Shown here: in pieces, positions 15,687 through 23,632 of the stretch
How the letters are laid out: each line of letters starts with the position of its first letter
Numbering within the stretch: position 1 is the stretch's first letter
IMG/VR virus record: IMGVR_UViG_3300017783_000017
Span: 1 to 60,167 of that record
Source of the DNA: a virus
Length of the DNA: 60,167 nt
Direction: 5' to 3' (one strand)
The notes under the pieces: model-generated
What the model saw: the letters and a program-made list of their open reading frames with translations, nothing else
Database searches by the model: none
Told to the model about the DNA's origin: nothing
Position numbers and translations under genes: made by a program

Positions 15687-16490
15687 ATGCTGAAAACTGT
15701 TTGTGCCATTCTTACCCTTGCATTCCTAACAGGCTGTGCAGGCATGCAAAGCATGGAAAAATTAATAGATTCACAGGACAGTCCTGGATTACAGGTGTCA
15801 CCTATTAAAGATAGAATGATGAATGTTCGTCCTATAGATGGACCAAAAATTACAATAGCAGTATACCAATTTGCAGATAAAACAGGACAACGTAAACCTG
15901 CAGATAATATTGCTAATTTAAGTAGCGCAGTAACACAAGGAAGTGAAGTTTGGGTTATTAAAGCTCTACAAGAAGTAGGAAACGGAACGTGGTTTGAAGT
16001 TGTTGAAAGAGTGGGCATGGACCACTTGATTAAAGAACGTCAGTTGATACGTAACACACGTGACGTGTATGAAAAAGATTTACCTAATGGTCCAACGCCA
16101 TTAAAACCTATGTTGTTTGCGGGCTTATTGCTTGAAGGCGGCATTGTAGGATACGACAGCAATGTTGCAGTCGGAGGAATTGGAGCAAGGTATTTAGGAA
16201 TAGGAGCACAAACAGAGTACAGAATAGACACTGTTACTATTGTGATGCGCCTTGTTAGTGTTAGCACCGGTAAGGTGTTGATGAGCATAGCAACCGAAAA
16301 AACGATTGCAAGCTACAGGTCCGGAGCGGACATCTTCAAGTTTTTGGATTTGGGGACTAAATTAGTGGAGTCGGAAGCCGGCTTCAGTGTTAATGAACCA
16401 GTTAATTATGCTGTGAGGGCAGCCATTGAACAAGGCATAATAGAGCTGGTAAACGAAGGAGTTAATAAAGGACTCTGGAAGTTTAAATAA
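15687..16490 (+). CDS. csgG: Curli secretion pore lipoprotein CsgG homologue
   Basis: A 267-residue protein from the ATG at 15687, 1 nt after the csgF stop, with RBS CAGGAGAG. It is a lipoprotein: hydrophobic leader then lipobox LTGC with Cys17. ITIAVYQFADKTGQRKP, SSAVTQGSEVWVIKAL, WFEVVERVGMDHLIKERQLI and a TEYRIDTVTIVMRLVSVSTG block are classic CsgG signatures, and length matches E. coli CsgG (277). CsgG forms a nonameric outer-membrane channel that exports curlin subunits. An upstream in-frame extension to 15621 would overlap csgF and bury the lipobox, so it is rejected. With csgF it makes the core of a type VIII secretion pore. No csgE is seen. Confidence 0.95.
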   Translation: MLKTVCAILTLAFLTGCAGMQSMEKLIDSQDSPGLQVSPIKDRMMNVRPIDGPKITIAVYQFADKTGQRKPADNIANLSSAVTQGSEVWVIKALQEVGNGTWFEVVERVGMDHLIKERQLIRNTRDVYEKDLPNGPTPLKPMLFAGLLLEGGIVGYDSNVAVGGIGARYLGIGAQTEYRIDTVTIVMRLVSVSTGKVLMSIATEKTIASYRSGADIFKFLDLGTKLVESEAGFSVNEPVNYAVRAAIEQGIIELVNEGVNKGLWKFK

Positions 16491-16503
16491 GAGGGTAACT
16501 ATT

Positions 16504-17250
16504 ATGAAAAGTATAAAATTGTACTTAACAGCTATACTCTGGTTTACTGTATCTACTGCTCTGGCAAACGATATTTACATCGAGCAGGTCGGAGACACAT
16601 TAGACTTAGACATAGTACAAGATGGTGCGAATAATGTTATAGGCACAGCAACAACTGCGGCTATTTTAGAGGGCGACGGTATGACGTTCGATATTACACA
16701 GACAGGAAGTGCAAACGTTATTGCGGCAACTATCAAAGGAGTGAACTACGAAGGAACATGGGATTTTACTGGTGATCGTAACACAGTAGACATGTTATGT
16801 TCAAGCGCAAGTTCGGGTAATTGTGATGACGTTACGTTGAATGTCACTGTAGATGGTGATGACAACGAATTCAAGTTTTATGTAGGGCAATCTGCAGATG
16901 CAGAAGATTTACTTGCGGCATTCACTGTTGATGGAGACGGAAACGTTTTTGACGTTGACGTTGACGGAACAGATGCAAACATAACTGTCACTGTAGATAA
17001 CAGTGCATCGTTAGCATCTAACCAAGTCCAATCAGCTACCGATAATAATCTTTCAACAAGTGTTGCTGGAGGAAATATTATTGATTTAGATATAGACGGT
17101 AATGGAGATACAAACGGGCATGAAATTATCTTAGATATTACAGGCGGCGGGTCATCTTACACCATTAACCAAAGTGGCGTTAACGACAACAAAGTTGATG
17201 CAACTTTTTCAGGTGATGGTCAAACTGTCAATATAACGCAGAGTGACTAA
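16504..17250 (+). CDS. Secreted curlin-repeat-like protein (CsgA/CsgB-like)
   Basis: A 248-residue protein with a clear signal peptide (1-21, ...STALA). The mature start NDIYIEQVGDTLDLDIVQDG and later FDITQTGSANVI, SYTINQSGVNDNKVD and VNITQSD follow the curlin pattern x-Q-x-G-x-x-N-x-x-x-x-x-Q that forms the amyloid cross-beta. Between them lie degenerate Asp/Gly-rich units (DGDGNVFDVDVDG). It has a Cys pair near residue 100. The RBS GAGGG precedes the ATG, 13 nt after csgG. It is the likely substrate of the adjacent CsgG/CsgF pore. Repeats are less regular than in CsgA, so fibre formation is not assured. Confidence 0.8.
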   Translation: MKSIKLYLTAILWFTVSTALANDIYIEQVGDTLDLDIVQDGANNVIGTATTAAILEGDGMTFDITQTGSANVIAATIKGVNYEGTWDFTGDRNTVDMLCSSASSGNCDDVTLNVTVDGDDNEFKFYVGQSADAEDLLAAFTVDGDGNVFDVDVDGTDANITVTVDNSASLASNQVQSATDNNLSTSVAGGNIIDLDIDGNGDTNGHEIILDITGGGSSYTINQSGVNDNKVDATFSGDGQTVNITQSD

Positions 17251-17251
17251 A

Positions 17252-18385
17252 ATGTTAAGATTAATTCTAACATTCGCATTTTTTCTTTCGAGCACCTCAA
17301 CCGTTTATGCTAATTTGTCAGCAGGCAATATTGGCGAAATGAAAGGCTCTGGCGTGCTTGAAAGGCGAAATGATGTAATTACAGGTGGCGCAGGCGTAAG
17401 TGTGCAAAGTATGGACACTGCGGTTACAGCTAACGGTAAAATGAGAATTGATTTTATTGACGAAACACGAGTAGATTTAACAGAACATTCAAGACTTTTG
17501 ATTGACGAGTTTGTCTATGACCCTGCAAACGATATAGGCAAACTTTCAATTAAGGCCTCCTTAGGAGGTGTGAGATATGCTTCAGGCCAAATAGCAAAAA
17601 AATATAGACAAAACGTACAAATTAAAACACCATCTGCTACAATCGGAGTTAGGGGAACCGATTTTATATTAGTAGTAGACGAGGCGGGCGGCACGATGGT
17701 AACACTTTTACCCTCTTGTGATGTAGATGGGTATTGCTACACAGGAGAAATAGAAGTGGAAACCGATGCTGGCTTTGTAATTATGAACCAAGCCTTCCAA
17801 TCCACCATGGTTACACACGGCATGCGTCCCCCGACTCCCCCTTTAATTTTAGATATAGGCGAATCAGAAATCAACCAACTATTAATATTACGTAAGAAAA
17901 AACCTTATGAAGAAGAGGAAGATGAAATACGTAAAAAAACAAAAAAGATGTTTGATTTTCTTGATATAGATTTTTTAGAATTTGACGAACTTAATAATGA
18001 TGCACTAACATCAGATGTGCAAAATATATGGGCTACAGAGTTAGATGATAGCGATTACTATCTATCTGATTTGTTAGTTGATATGTTAGATGTTTTAAAT
18101 TTAGCATTAGCTAACTTATTTAGAGATCAACTTAAACTGGAAAACCAAGAAATATTTAGACAAAAACAAATTACAGGATATGACGAAACAACACGTATAT
18201 TCCTTGATTACGAAGAACCTACATATCATATAAGAAGAAAAGATATTTCGTTAAACAACAATATAGATATAAAATTAAATGATCAATACGGTTATACTCT
18301 AAACATAGAACAGCAAGACGAAGCAGTGTATGAATATCTACTTGGTGTAGGTGCTAATAGTATAGATATAAAGCAGAGACAATAA
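17252..18385 (+). CDS. Secreted FecR-domain protein
   Basis: A 377-residue protein, ATG 1 nt after the previous stop (a GTG at 17243 is a less likely start). Signal peptide 1-20 (...STVYA). Residues ~45-150 are a FecR domain: GKMRIDFIDETRVDLTEHSRL, GKLSIKASLGGVRYASG, and VQIKTPSATIGVRGTDFILV, the family's diagnostic VRGTDF motif. The C-terminal half is charged and helical (residues ~215-310) and ends in DIKQRQ. It lacks the N-terminal anti-sigma region of true FecR. In bacteria, secreted FecR-only proteins are often encoded beside CHASE2-cyclase genes and are thought to act as periplasmic ligands or sensors. A CHASE2-cyclase lies at 21581. Confidence 0.88.
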   Translation: MLRLILTFAFFLSSTSTVYANLSAGNIGEMKGSGVLERRNDVITGGAGVSVQSMDTAVTANGKMRIDFIDETRVDLTEHSRLLIDEFVYDPANDIGKLSIKASLGGVRYASGQIAKKYRQNVQIKTPSATIGVRGTDFILVVDEAGGTMVTLLPSCDVDGYCYTGEIEVETDAGFVIMNQAFQSTMVTHGMRPPTPPLILDIGESEINQLLILRKKKPYEEEEDEIRKKTKKMFDFLDIDFLEFDELNNDALTSDVQNIWATELDDSDYYLSDLLVDMLDVLNLALANLFRDQLKLENQEIFRQKQITGYDETTRIFLDYEEPTYHIRRKDISLNNNIDIKLNDQYGYTLNIEQQDEAVYEYLLGVGANSIDIKQRQ

Positions 18386-19839
18386 TGAAACTAACAGGAA
18401 CACATTTAGGAATCTTAGTTATAGCATTATACTTTGTTTTTCAGGCTTGTCCTGTGCAAGCTAATGATGCCTTTATATATTATAGTAACGGTAGCCCAGG
18501 CACCACCGCTCAATACAATCATTTAAAAAGCGAACTTGAAGATTTAGGATTTACTGTGACAGGAAGTACAAGTGGCACAGTAAGTTCAAGTGCAATATCA
18601 GGCCAAGATTTAGTTATTGATATGGCAGGAACTTCAAACTGTGGTAGTACTTGTAAGACAGCGTATGACAACTATGTAAATGGTGGTGGTAAATTACTCA
18701 TAGTAGGAGTCAACGGTGCAACCAACAGAAATGGCAATATAGAATCACTGATTGAAAATAAAATGGGTGTGGGATCAATGACATGGTATTCCCAAAGTTG
18801 TAGCGGCTGTTTTGCTTCAGTTGCAGTAGGCGATTATGCTTCAAGTACATCAAGTGAAAACACATTGCCAGGACCAGACAAATTGTTTACAGCAAGTGGC
18901 GGTACAGCAATGGCCAAAAACAGCACAGGTAATAATTATATGAGTTGGTATAAATGGGGCTATGGTTCCAATGGTGGTACCGTAATGGTCACTACTGGTT
19001 ATGGACAGTTTTTATCATATAATTCTCTTGTTGATAATCAAAATGCTTTCTTGTTAAGAGCATTGCAAGAAGAAGGATTAGTTGCAACAACAGTGACTTA
19101 CACATCAAGTATAAGCAATGCACAGACCACACAAATAACAACATCAAGAGCAGTAACACATAGTGGTAATGGTATATACATCGAGCAAGTGGGCAATGAC
19201 AACGAGTTAACTATCGACCAAGAAGGCGATAACAATCTTATCGCAGGCACTGGTAGTACAACTACTAATTATGAAAATGCAGAAATTACTGGAAGTAACA
19301 ATGTTACTACGCTAAATCAAAATGGTACTAACAATGTAATGTTGTTTGATATCACAGGCAACTATAACGATACAACTGTTGACCAAGGCGGTACTACAGG
19401 TTCAGACGATAACAGAGCCGAGTTTAACATCAATGGCGGCTTTAATACAACAAGTATTACGCAAAATCATGCCAATGGTATTGGAACTAATGGACACTTT
19501 GTTGCATTAGATCTTGACGGTGACGACAACAATGTTTTGACAAGTCAACTTAATGATGGAGATAAGAAAGCATTTCTAAGTGTACAAGGTGACGACAATG
19601 ATATAGACCTATACCAACAAGGCTCAGGCTCGCACTATGCAGAAATATCTGTAGGCAATGATCAAACAATTGATGTAACACAAGACGGAAGTGGCAATCA
19701 CAATGCCAGTATTTCAATGTCAGGTTATACATCAGGTTTGGATCTTACACAAGATAGTTCAACAGGAAAAACTTATTCTATAATGCAAAATTGCTTAAAC
19801 GCAAATGGTTGTGGCACAACTACTATTACACAAAACTGA
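18385..19839 (+). CDS. Secreted fusion: alpha/beta (GATase/ThuA-like) domain plus curlin repeats
   Basis: A 484-residue protein whose ATG overlaps the FecR stop (TAATG). Signal peptide ~1-26 (...CPVQA). Residues ~27-230 look like a flavodoxin/class I glutamine-amidotransferase-like fold: AFIYYSNG strand, LKSELEDLGFTVTG, DLVIDMAG, YVNGGGKLLIVG and GGTVMVTTGYGQF strands. No catalytic Cys-His-Glu triad is evident. Residues ~265-484 hold curlin-like units beginning GIYIEQVGNDNELTIDQEGD, with many Q-x-G-x-x-N and D-D-N motifs, and end TTTITQN. The repeat region resembles the 16504 protein (both start with IYIEQVG). It is probably a second export substrate of CsgG, carrying a globular cargo at its N-terminus. 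Confidence 0.75.
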   Translation: MKLTGTHLGILVIALYFVFQACPVQANDAFIYYSNGSPGTTAQYNHLKSELEDLGFTVTGSTSGTVSSSAISGQDLVIDMAGTSNCGSTCKTAYDNYVNGGGKLLIVGVNGATNRNGNIESLIENKMGVGSMTWYSQSCSGCFASVAVGDYASSTSSENTLPGPDKLFTASGGTAMAKNSTGNNYMSWYKWGYGSNGGTVMVTTGYGQFLSYNSLVDNQNAFLLRALQEEGLVATTVTYTSSISNAQTTQITTSRAVTHSGNGIYIEQVGNDNELTIDQEGDNNLIAGTGSTTTNYENAEITGSNNVTTLNQNGTNNVMLFDITGNYNDTTVDQGGTTGSDDNRAEFNINGGFNTTSITQNHANGIGTNGHFVALDLDGDDNNVLTSQLNDGDKKAFLSVQGDDNDIDLYQQGSGSHYAEISVGNDQTIDVTQDGSGNHNASISMSGYTSGLDLTQDSSTGKTYSIMQNCLNANGCGTTTITQN

Positions 19840-19857
19840 AAGGGAAGGATTAAAAAA

Positions 19858-20133
19858 ATGGAAATGGGCTTTAACGAGATAGCAAAAACTTGTCTCGATT
19901 TAGAAGGGTATGATAGAAACTTACCTGTTGAAGAAAGATTTGAAGAATTTGATTTTAGAAAGGCCGCAGGGTGTGCATCTAAGGGTAGAGTTGCACTATA
20001 CATAAAAGATAATTATGATACTGCGGCTTTCTTAAAAGCAAATCCTCATTTCAGATATCCAGGCGGATCAAATGGAAACATAGACCCGTGCTGGGGCAAG
20101 AACAAAAGATATCTTGCAAACGGAGGATGTTAA
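19858..20133 (+). CDS. Small hypothetical protein of the csg island
   Basis: A 91-residue soluble protein. ATG at 19858 follows GGGAAGGA, with a second in-frame ATG at 19864. It contains three Cys (residues ~11, 39 and 78) plus a final Cys (GGC), an acidic stretch (VEERFEEFDF) and YPGGSNGNIDPCWGKN. There is no signal peptide. Not recognised. It lies between the curlin fusion and a membrane protein, in the same direction, and probably belongs to the same transcript. Confidence 0.6.
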   Translation: MEMGFNEIAKTCLDLEGYDRNLPVEERFEEFDFRKAAGCASKGRVALYIKDNYDTAAFLKANPHFRYPGGSNGNIDPCWGKNKRYLANGGC

Positions 20134-20134
20134 A

Positions 20135-20350
20135 ATGAGTAACTTTAATCAAGATCATATGTTTACAAAGCTACAAAAAATGTATTTTTTAGGATGTGGT
20201 ATATTAGTAGCATTATGTATGACTTACATTACATTTTTATATTTTGAGTATAGAGTAGTAAATGCAACATGGGAAACTACATTTGTTTCGCCTGCGGCAT
20301 TTTGGGACGAAGTACCGGACTGGAAATGGGAACCTATATTTAAGGGGTAA
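20135..20350 (+). CDS. Small single-pass membrane protein
   Basis: A 71-residue protein from ATG 20135, 1 nt after the preceding stop, with RBS GGAGG in the preceding gene end. One membrane segment covers residues ~17-38 (FLGCGILVALCMTYITFLYF), with a basic N-terminal side, followed by a short acidic/aromatic external tail (WDEVPDWKWEPIF). No family is recognised. It could be a holin-like or accessory protein of the envelope island. Size and topology alone do not decide this. Confidence 0.65.
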   Translation: MSNFNQDHMFTKLQKMYFLGCGILVALCMTYITFLYFEYRVVNATWETTFVSPAAFWDEVPDWKWEPIFKG

Positions 20351-20358
20351 ATAAACAC

Positions 20359-20616
20359 ATGTTCGGATGGTTTCAAAAGGAGCACACAGATGCAGAACAA
20401 CAAGAGGATTGGATTCCTAAGCGAGTTGCAGAGCTTAAATCCAGAATCGCCGCTCTTGAAAGCCGCATCGGAAGGCATAAAGAATCCAATCAAAGTACAC
20501 AAGCACACTCCGAGCATGTGGTGGATACGCGAACAGAGAAAACTGAATCAGCCCAAGCCAGCAAAAAAGATCTTGAAATGATGGCTCTAAAAGCCAAACT
20601 TATGGGTAAAAGATAA
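20359..20616 (+). CDS. Small coiled-coil hypothetical protein
   Basis: An 85-residue charged helical protein starting MFGWFQKEHTD. Residues ~18-42 (PKRVAELKSRIAALESRIGR) form a short coiled coil, the middle is polar and disordered, and the end is a helix (DLEMMALKAKLMGKR). The aromatic N-terminal MFGWF could associate peripherally with a membrane. It is 8 nt after the membrane-protein gene. Function is unknown. Confidence 0.6.
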   Translation: MFGWFQKEHTDAEQQEDWIPKRVAELKSRIAALESRIGRHKESNQSTQAHSEHVVDTRTEKTESAQASKKDLEMMALKAKLMGKR

Positions 20617-20619
20617 ATA
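20612..20619 (+). promoter_or_regulatory. Late promoter element GATAAATA
   Basis: One-mismatch late element overlapping the preceding stop, followed by a ~70-nt leader with a CACC/GGTG mini-hairpin (20657-20668) before the ATG at 20689. Confidence 0.5.
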
Positions 20620-20688
20620 CACTTGTAAGCGAAGCGTGAGGGCGTTTCAGAAAGTCACCTTTCGGTGCATTCACAGAAAGCAATACCC

Positions 20689-21171
20689 ATGATCGATCCC
20701 GTATCGGCTATAGGAATGGCAACAGCCGCATATCGCGGAATTAAGTCAGCAATAGACACTGGGCGAGAACTGCACGACATGGCAGGGACTCTATCTCAGT
20801 GGGCAGGTGCAATGTCTGACTTAGACTTTTCACACAAACAAGCCGAAAATCCACCAATGTTCAAAAAACTGTTTGGCGCAAGCCAAATAGAACAAAATGC
20901 TCTGGAAATTTGGGGGCATAAACAAAAAGCAAAAGAAATGCGCGATGAAATGAAAACACACATAAGTTTTTATTATGGTCCAAGTGCCTGGGATGAAATT
21001 GTACGCATCGAAGGCGAAATGCGCAAGAAACGTGCGGCAGAAGTTTATAAAGCTGAAGAACGTAAACAATTAATCTTAGAATGGGTAGTCGGAATAACTT
21101 TAGCGGTAGTAGGCCTATCTGTATTAGCTTTTGTTTTTTGGTTAATAGGAGTTGGCACAGGAAAATGGTAG
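20689..21171 (+). CDS. Conserved phage membrane-anchored protein (MIDPVSAIG family)
   Basis: A 160-residue protein. I choose ATG 20689 because the opening MIDPVSAIGMATAAYRGIKS resembles a family I recall from many T4-like marine phages. A GTG at 20665 would add 8 residues. The N-terminal third is amphipathic helix, the middle is charged (KAKEMRDEMKTHISFYYGPS then AWDEI), a coiled coil covers ~105-130, and a C-terminal membrane segment covers ~134-157 (VVGITLAVVGLSVLAFVFWL). Function is unknown. In relatives it is usually annotated as a hypothetical or structural protein. It lies between the curli and cyclase parts of the island. Confidence 0.75.
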   Translation: MIDPVSAIGMATAAYRGIKSAIDTGRELHDMAGTLSQWAGAMSDLDFSHKQAENPPMFKKLFGASQIEQNALEIWGHKQKAKEMRDEMKTHISFYYGPSAWDEIVRIEGEMRKKRAAEVYKAEERKQLILEWVVGITLAVVGLSVLAFVFWLIGVGTGKW

Positions 21172-21172
21172 T

Positions 21173-21361
21173 ATGTGGATATTAATTTACTTGGCATTAT
21201 CTGCAGGCGGAGCCATGCAAAATTATCATATAGGAACATTTACTACACAAGAAGAATGTGCCGCAGAACTTAGCAAAGCACATGTGTTAGTAAAATCAAA
21301 AGGCCAGTCTATAGATTGCATCGAAATTGTAATTGACGAGACTTACATAAAACTTAACTAA
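21173..21361 (+). CDS. Small secreted or membrane-associated protein
   Basis: A 62-residue protein, ATG 1 nt after the preceding stop. Residues 1-16 (MWILIYLALSAGGAMQ) are hydrophobic, a signal peptide or anchor. The mature part has two Cys (EECAAEL, DCIEIV) spaced ~20 apart in a short beta-alpha-beta-like pattern (HIGTFTTQEECAAELSKAH). Similar short 'FxTxExCxxA' proteins are found in marine phages and bacteria without known function. Confidence 0.6.
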   Translation: MWILIYLALSAGGAMQNYHIGTFTTQEECAAELSKAHVLVKSKGQSIDCIEIVIDETYIKLN

Positions 21362-21369
21362 ATAATTGT

Positions 21370-21573
21370 ATGTTATTAGAGTTGGCTATGGCTGGCTTCT
21401 TAACCTGCAACTTATACAAGCAAGAAATTGTAGGTGAAGATAGGCAGTGTTATTATAAATGCACAGACACTTCAAAGGATTACGCATCTACTTTGAAACA
21501 GTACCAATGCCCTAAACGACTACAAGTAGACAGACCTCCTTTAAAATTTAAAGACCGTATCAAAGACAAATAA
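21370..21573 (+). CDS. Small Cys-containing protein
   Basis: A 67-residue protein with a weakly hydrophobic N-terminus (MLLELAMAGFLTC) and five Cys overall (LTCNLY, RQCYYKCTDT, QYQCPK). The C-terminus is basic. The N-terminus might be a short signal or lipoprotein leader (FLTC), but the charge pattern is not convincing. It has no recognisable family and lies directly upstream of the cyclase. The pattern GEDRQCYYKC resembles small secreted phage proteins, but nothing more can be said. Confidence 0.5.
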   Translation: MLLELAMAGFLTCNLYKQEIVGEDRQCYYKCTDTSKDYASTLKQYQCPKRLQVDRPPLKFKDRIKDK

Positions 21574-21576
21574 ATA
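21569..21576 (+). promoter_or_regulatory. Late-like element AATAAATA next to cyclase start
   Basis: A one-mismatch late element only 4 nt before the cyclase ATG. There is no Shine-Dalgarno in the interval, so it may be chance or give a leaderless transcript. Confidence 0.3.
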
Positions 21577-21580
21577 CAGT

Positions 21581-23632
21581 ATGACCAAGTATATTACACA
21601 TTGGGCTGTGGCCTTAGTTACGGCTTTTATTATGATAGGTTTCCACTACAATGATAGCTCTGTAGTGCAAACGGCTCGGCTGAAGTCATTTGATATACTT
21701 CAACAAACAGATCAGCCAACATTATCCCAAGATATTGCTGTCGTCACTATCGACGAAAGCGCCATTGAAAAGTACGGACAATGGCCTTGGAAGCGTGATG
21801 TTCTTGCAGATATAATCTGGAAGCTTCGTGAAGCAGGTGCTGGCATTATTGTAATGCCTATGTTATTTTCAGAGCCAGATAGACTTGGCGGTGATATAGC
21901 ATTAGCCGAAGCACTTGTAGATAACGGCGTAGTGATTGCTCAAACAGGATCTACACAAGCCAATCGCAACTCGGTCCCGCGAGGAATTGCGAAGATAGGA
22001 GACCCACTGCCATACATGTTTGAATGGCCGGGGATGCTGGGACCTATTCCATTGTTAGGAGAGAATGCAGACGGTGTAGGAGTGTTGAACACTTTCCCAG
22101 AGATCGATGGCGTTGTACGTAGAGTACCTCTTCTTATGCGTATCGGGGATGATACGTATCCTGCTTTAGCAGTGGAAGTAATCAGAGTAGCAACAGGAAA
22201 TCCAAGCTATCAAGTGAAAGCTAATCAAGGTGGGATTGAAAAAGTAAGAGTTCCGGGGTTTCCAATAATAACCACAGATCCAAATGGACAAATTTGGTTA
22301 CGTTGGAATAAAGATTTTGAAACTATAAGTGTTGCTGACAATGATTTAAGTACAGTAGCAGGTAAAACTGTTATTGTAGGAGTAACTGCTGAAGGAATTG
22401 GCGGAATGATAGCATCACCAACTGGTCCAAAATATAATTACATTCCTTCAGCAGTTATGCTCCAGACTGTAATAGATGGAGATCAGATACAACGTCCATA
22501 CTGGGCGTTTTTGGCTGAACTACTTACTACAGCTATTTTAGGCCTTTTATTAGTATTATTAGCTCGTTTTACACCATATTACATAGTTGGTGGGTCTATA
22601 CTACTCTTTAGCGGAAGTCTTGCTTACGGAGCGTTATACGCTTGGCAAGAGTACCTTTATTTGCTTGATGTTACTATGCCGGTGATTACAGTTCTAATCG
22701 TCGGATTACATGCAGTGTTTAATAGATTTGTAAGTGAATACACACAGAAACAAGCAATTAAGAAACAGTTTGCAGGATATGCAAGTCCAACAGTAGTACG
22801 TTTACTACAAGAAAATCCTTCATTAATTAAAGAAGGAATGAAAAAAGAAGTTAGTATACTGTTTAGTGATTTGCGTGGCTTTACACCATTAGGCGAATCG
22901 TTCGGTGATGATGTTAAAGGCTTAACTAAAATTATGAATGGCTATATGGATGCTATTACGCAACCTATATTAGATTCAGACGGTATGGTTATTAAGTATA
23001 TCGGCGATGCAAGTATGCACATACACAATGCGCCAATAGACGATCCAGAACATCCTAAAACAGCAATACAATGTGGATTGAATATGTTAAGTGCAGTGGA
23101 GAAATTTAATGATAAAATTACAGCAGAAGGAAGGCCGCCCGTTGGAATGGGTGCCGGCATCAATACCGGCCTTGGCTATCTTGGAGAAATGGGTAGCACA
23201 GCAAGACATTCGTACGATGTGTTGGGAGACGCAGTATCAACAGCCGCAAGAATTGAAAGCAAGTGTAAAGAATACGGATGTCTCCTCTTAGTAGGCGAAA
23301 GCACATACAAAGAAACTAAAGATGATTTCTTTTATCTAAAAGTAGATGACTTACAAGTAAAAGGTAAAAGTGTAGGATTAAGCATTTATACTGTGTTAGA
23401 TTTAGAAGGAACACACGCTCAAAAGAAAAGTCAAGAAATGCACGAGCGTATGCACGATGCATACAAAGAACAAAAGTTTGATGAAGCTATTTACATATGC
23501 GAAAGACTAAAAAGGCACTTTAATGCAAAAATGCAAGGCTATTATGATATGTGGATTGAACGCTGTGAATACATGAAAACACAAGACCTACCAAAAGATT
23601 GGAATGGTGTGTTTATAGCAACTTCTAAATAA
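21581..23632 (+). CDS. CHASE2-domain class III adenylate cyclase
   Basis: A 683-residue receptor cyclase making cAMP (or cGMP) from NTP. TM ~8-22, CHASE2 extracytoplasmic sensor ~30-305 (DIAVVTIDESAIEKYGQWPW signature), three TMs ~308-330, 333-355 and 360-380, then a cyclase domain ~420-610. Metal Asp430 (ILFSDLRGF) and Asp476 (KYIGDAS), purine-reading Lys472 and Asp546 (pointing to ATP) and Arg557 are present. The transition-state Asn of the usual VNxAAR is Ser553 here (DAVSTAARIES). The C-terminal ~65 residues are a helical extension. CHASE2-cyclases with FecR partners are known in bacteria, and a FecR-domain gene lies 3 kb upstream. The gene is convergent with the next operon, with no spacer. 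Confidence 0.95.
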   Translation: MTKYITHWAVALVTAFIMIGFHYNDSSVVQTARLKSFDILQQTDQPTLSQDIAVVTIDESAIEKYGQWPWKRDVLADIIWKLREAGAGIIVMPMLFSEPDRLGGDIALAEALVDNGVVIAQTGSTQANRNSVPRGIAKIGDPLPYMFEWPGMLGPIPLLGENADGVGVLNTFPEIDGVVRRVPLLMRIGDDTYPALAVEVIRVATGNPSYQVKANQGGIEKVRVPGFPIITTDPNGQIWLRWNKDFETISVADNDLSTVAGKTVIVGVTAEGIGGMIASPTGPKYNYIPSAVMLQTVIDGDQIQRPYWAFLAELLTTAILGLLLVLLARFTPYYIVGGSILLFSGSLAYGALYAWQEYLYLLDVTMPVITVLIVGLHAVFNRFVSEYTQKQAIKKQFAGYASPTVVRLLQENPSLIKEGMKKEVSILFSDLRGFTPLGESFGDDVKGLTKIMNGYMDAITQPILDSDGMVIKYIGDASMHIHNAPIDDPEHPKTAIQCGLNMLSAVEKFNDKITAEGRPPVGMGAGINTGLGYLGEMGSTARHSYDVLGDAVSTAARIESKCKEYGCLLLVGESTYKETKDDFFYLKVDDLQVKGKSVGLSIYTVLDLEGTHAQKKSQEMHERMHDAYKEQKFDEAIYICERLKRHFNAKMQGYYDMWIERCEYMKTQDLPKDWNGVFIATSK

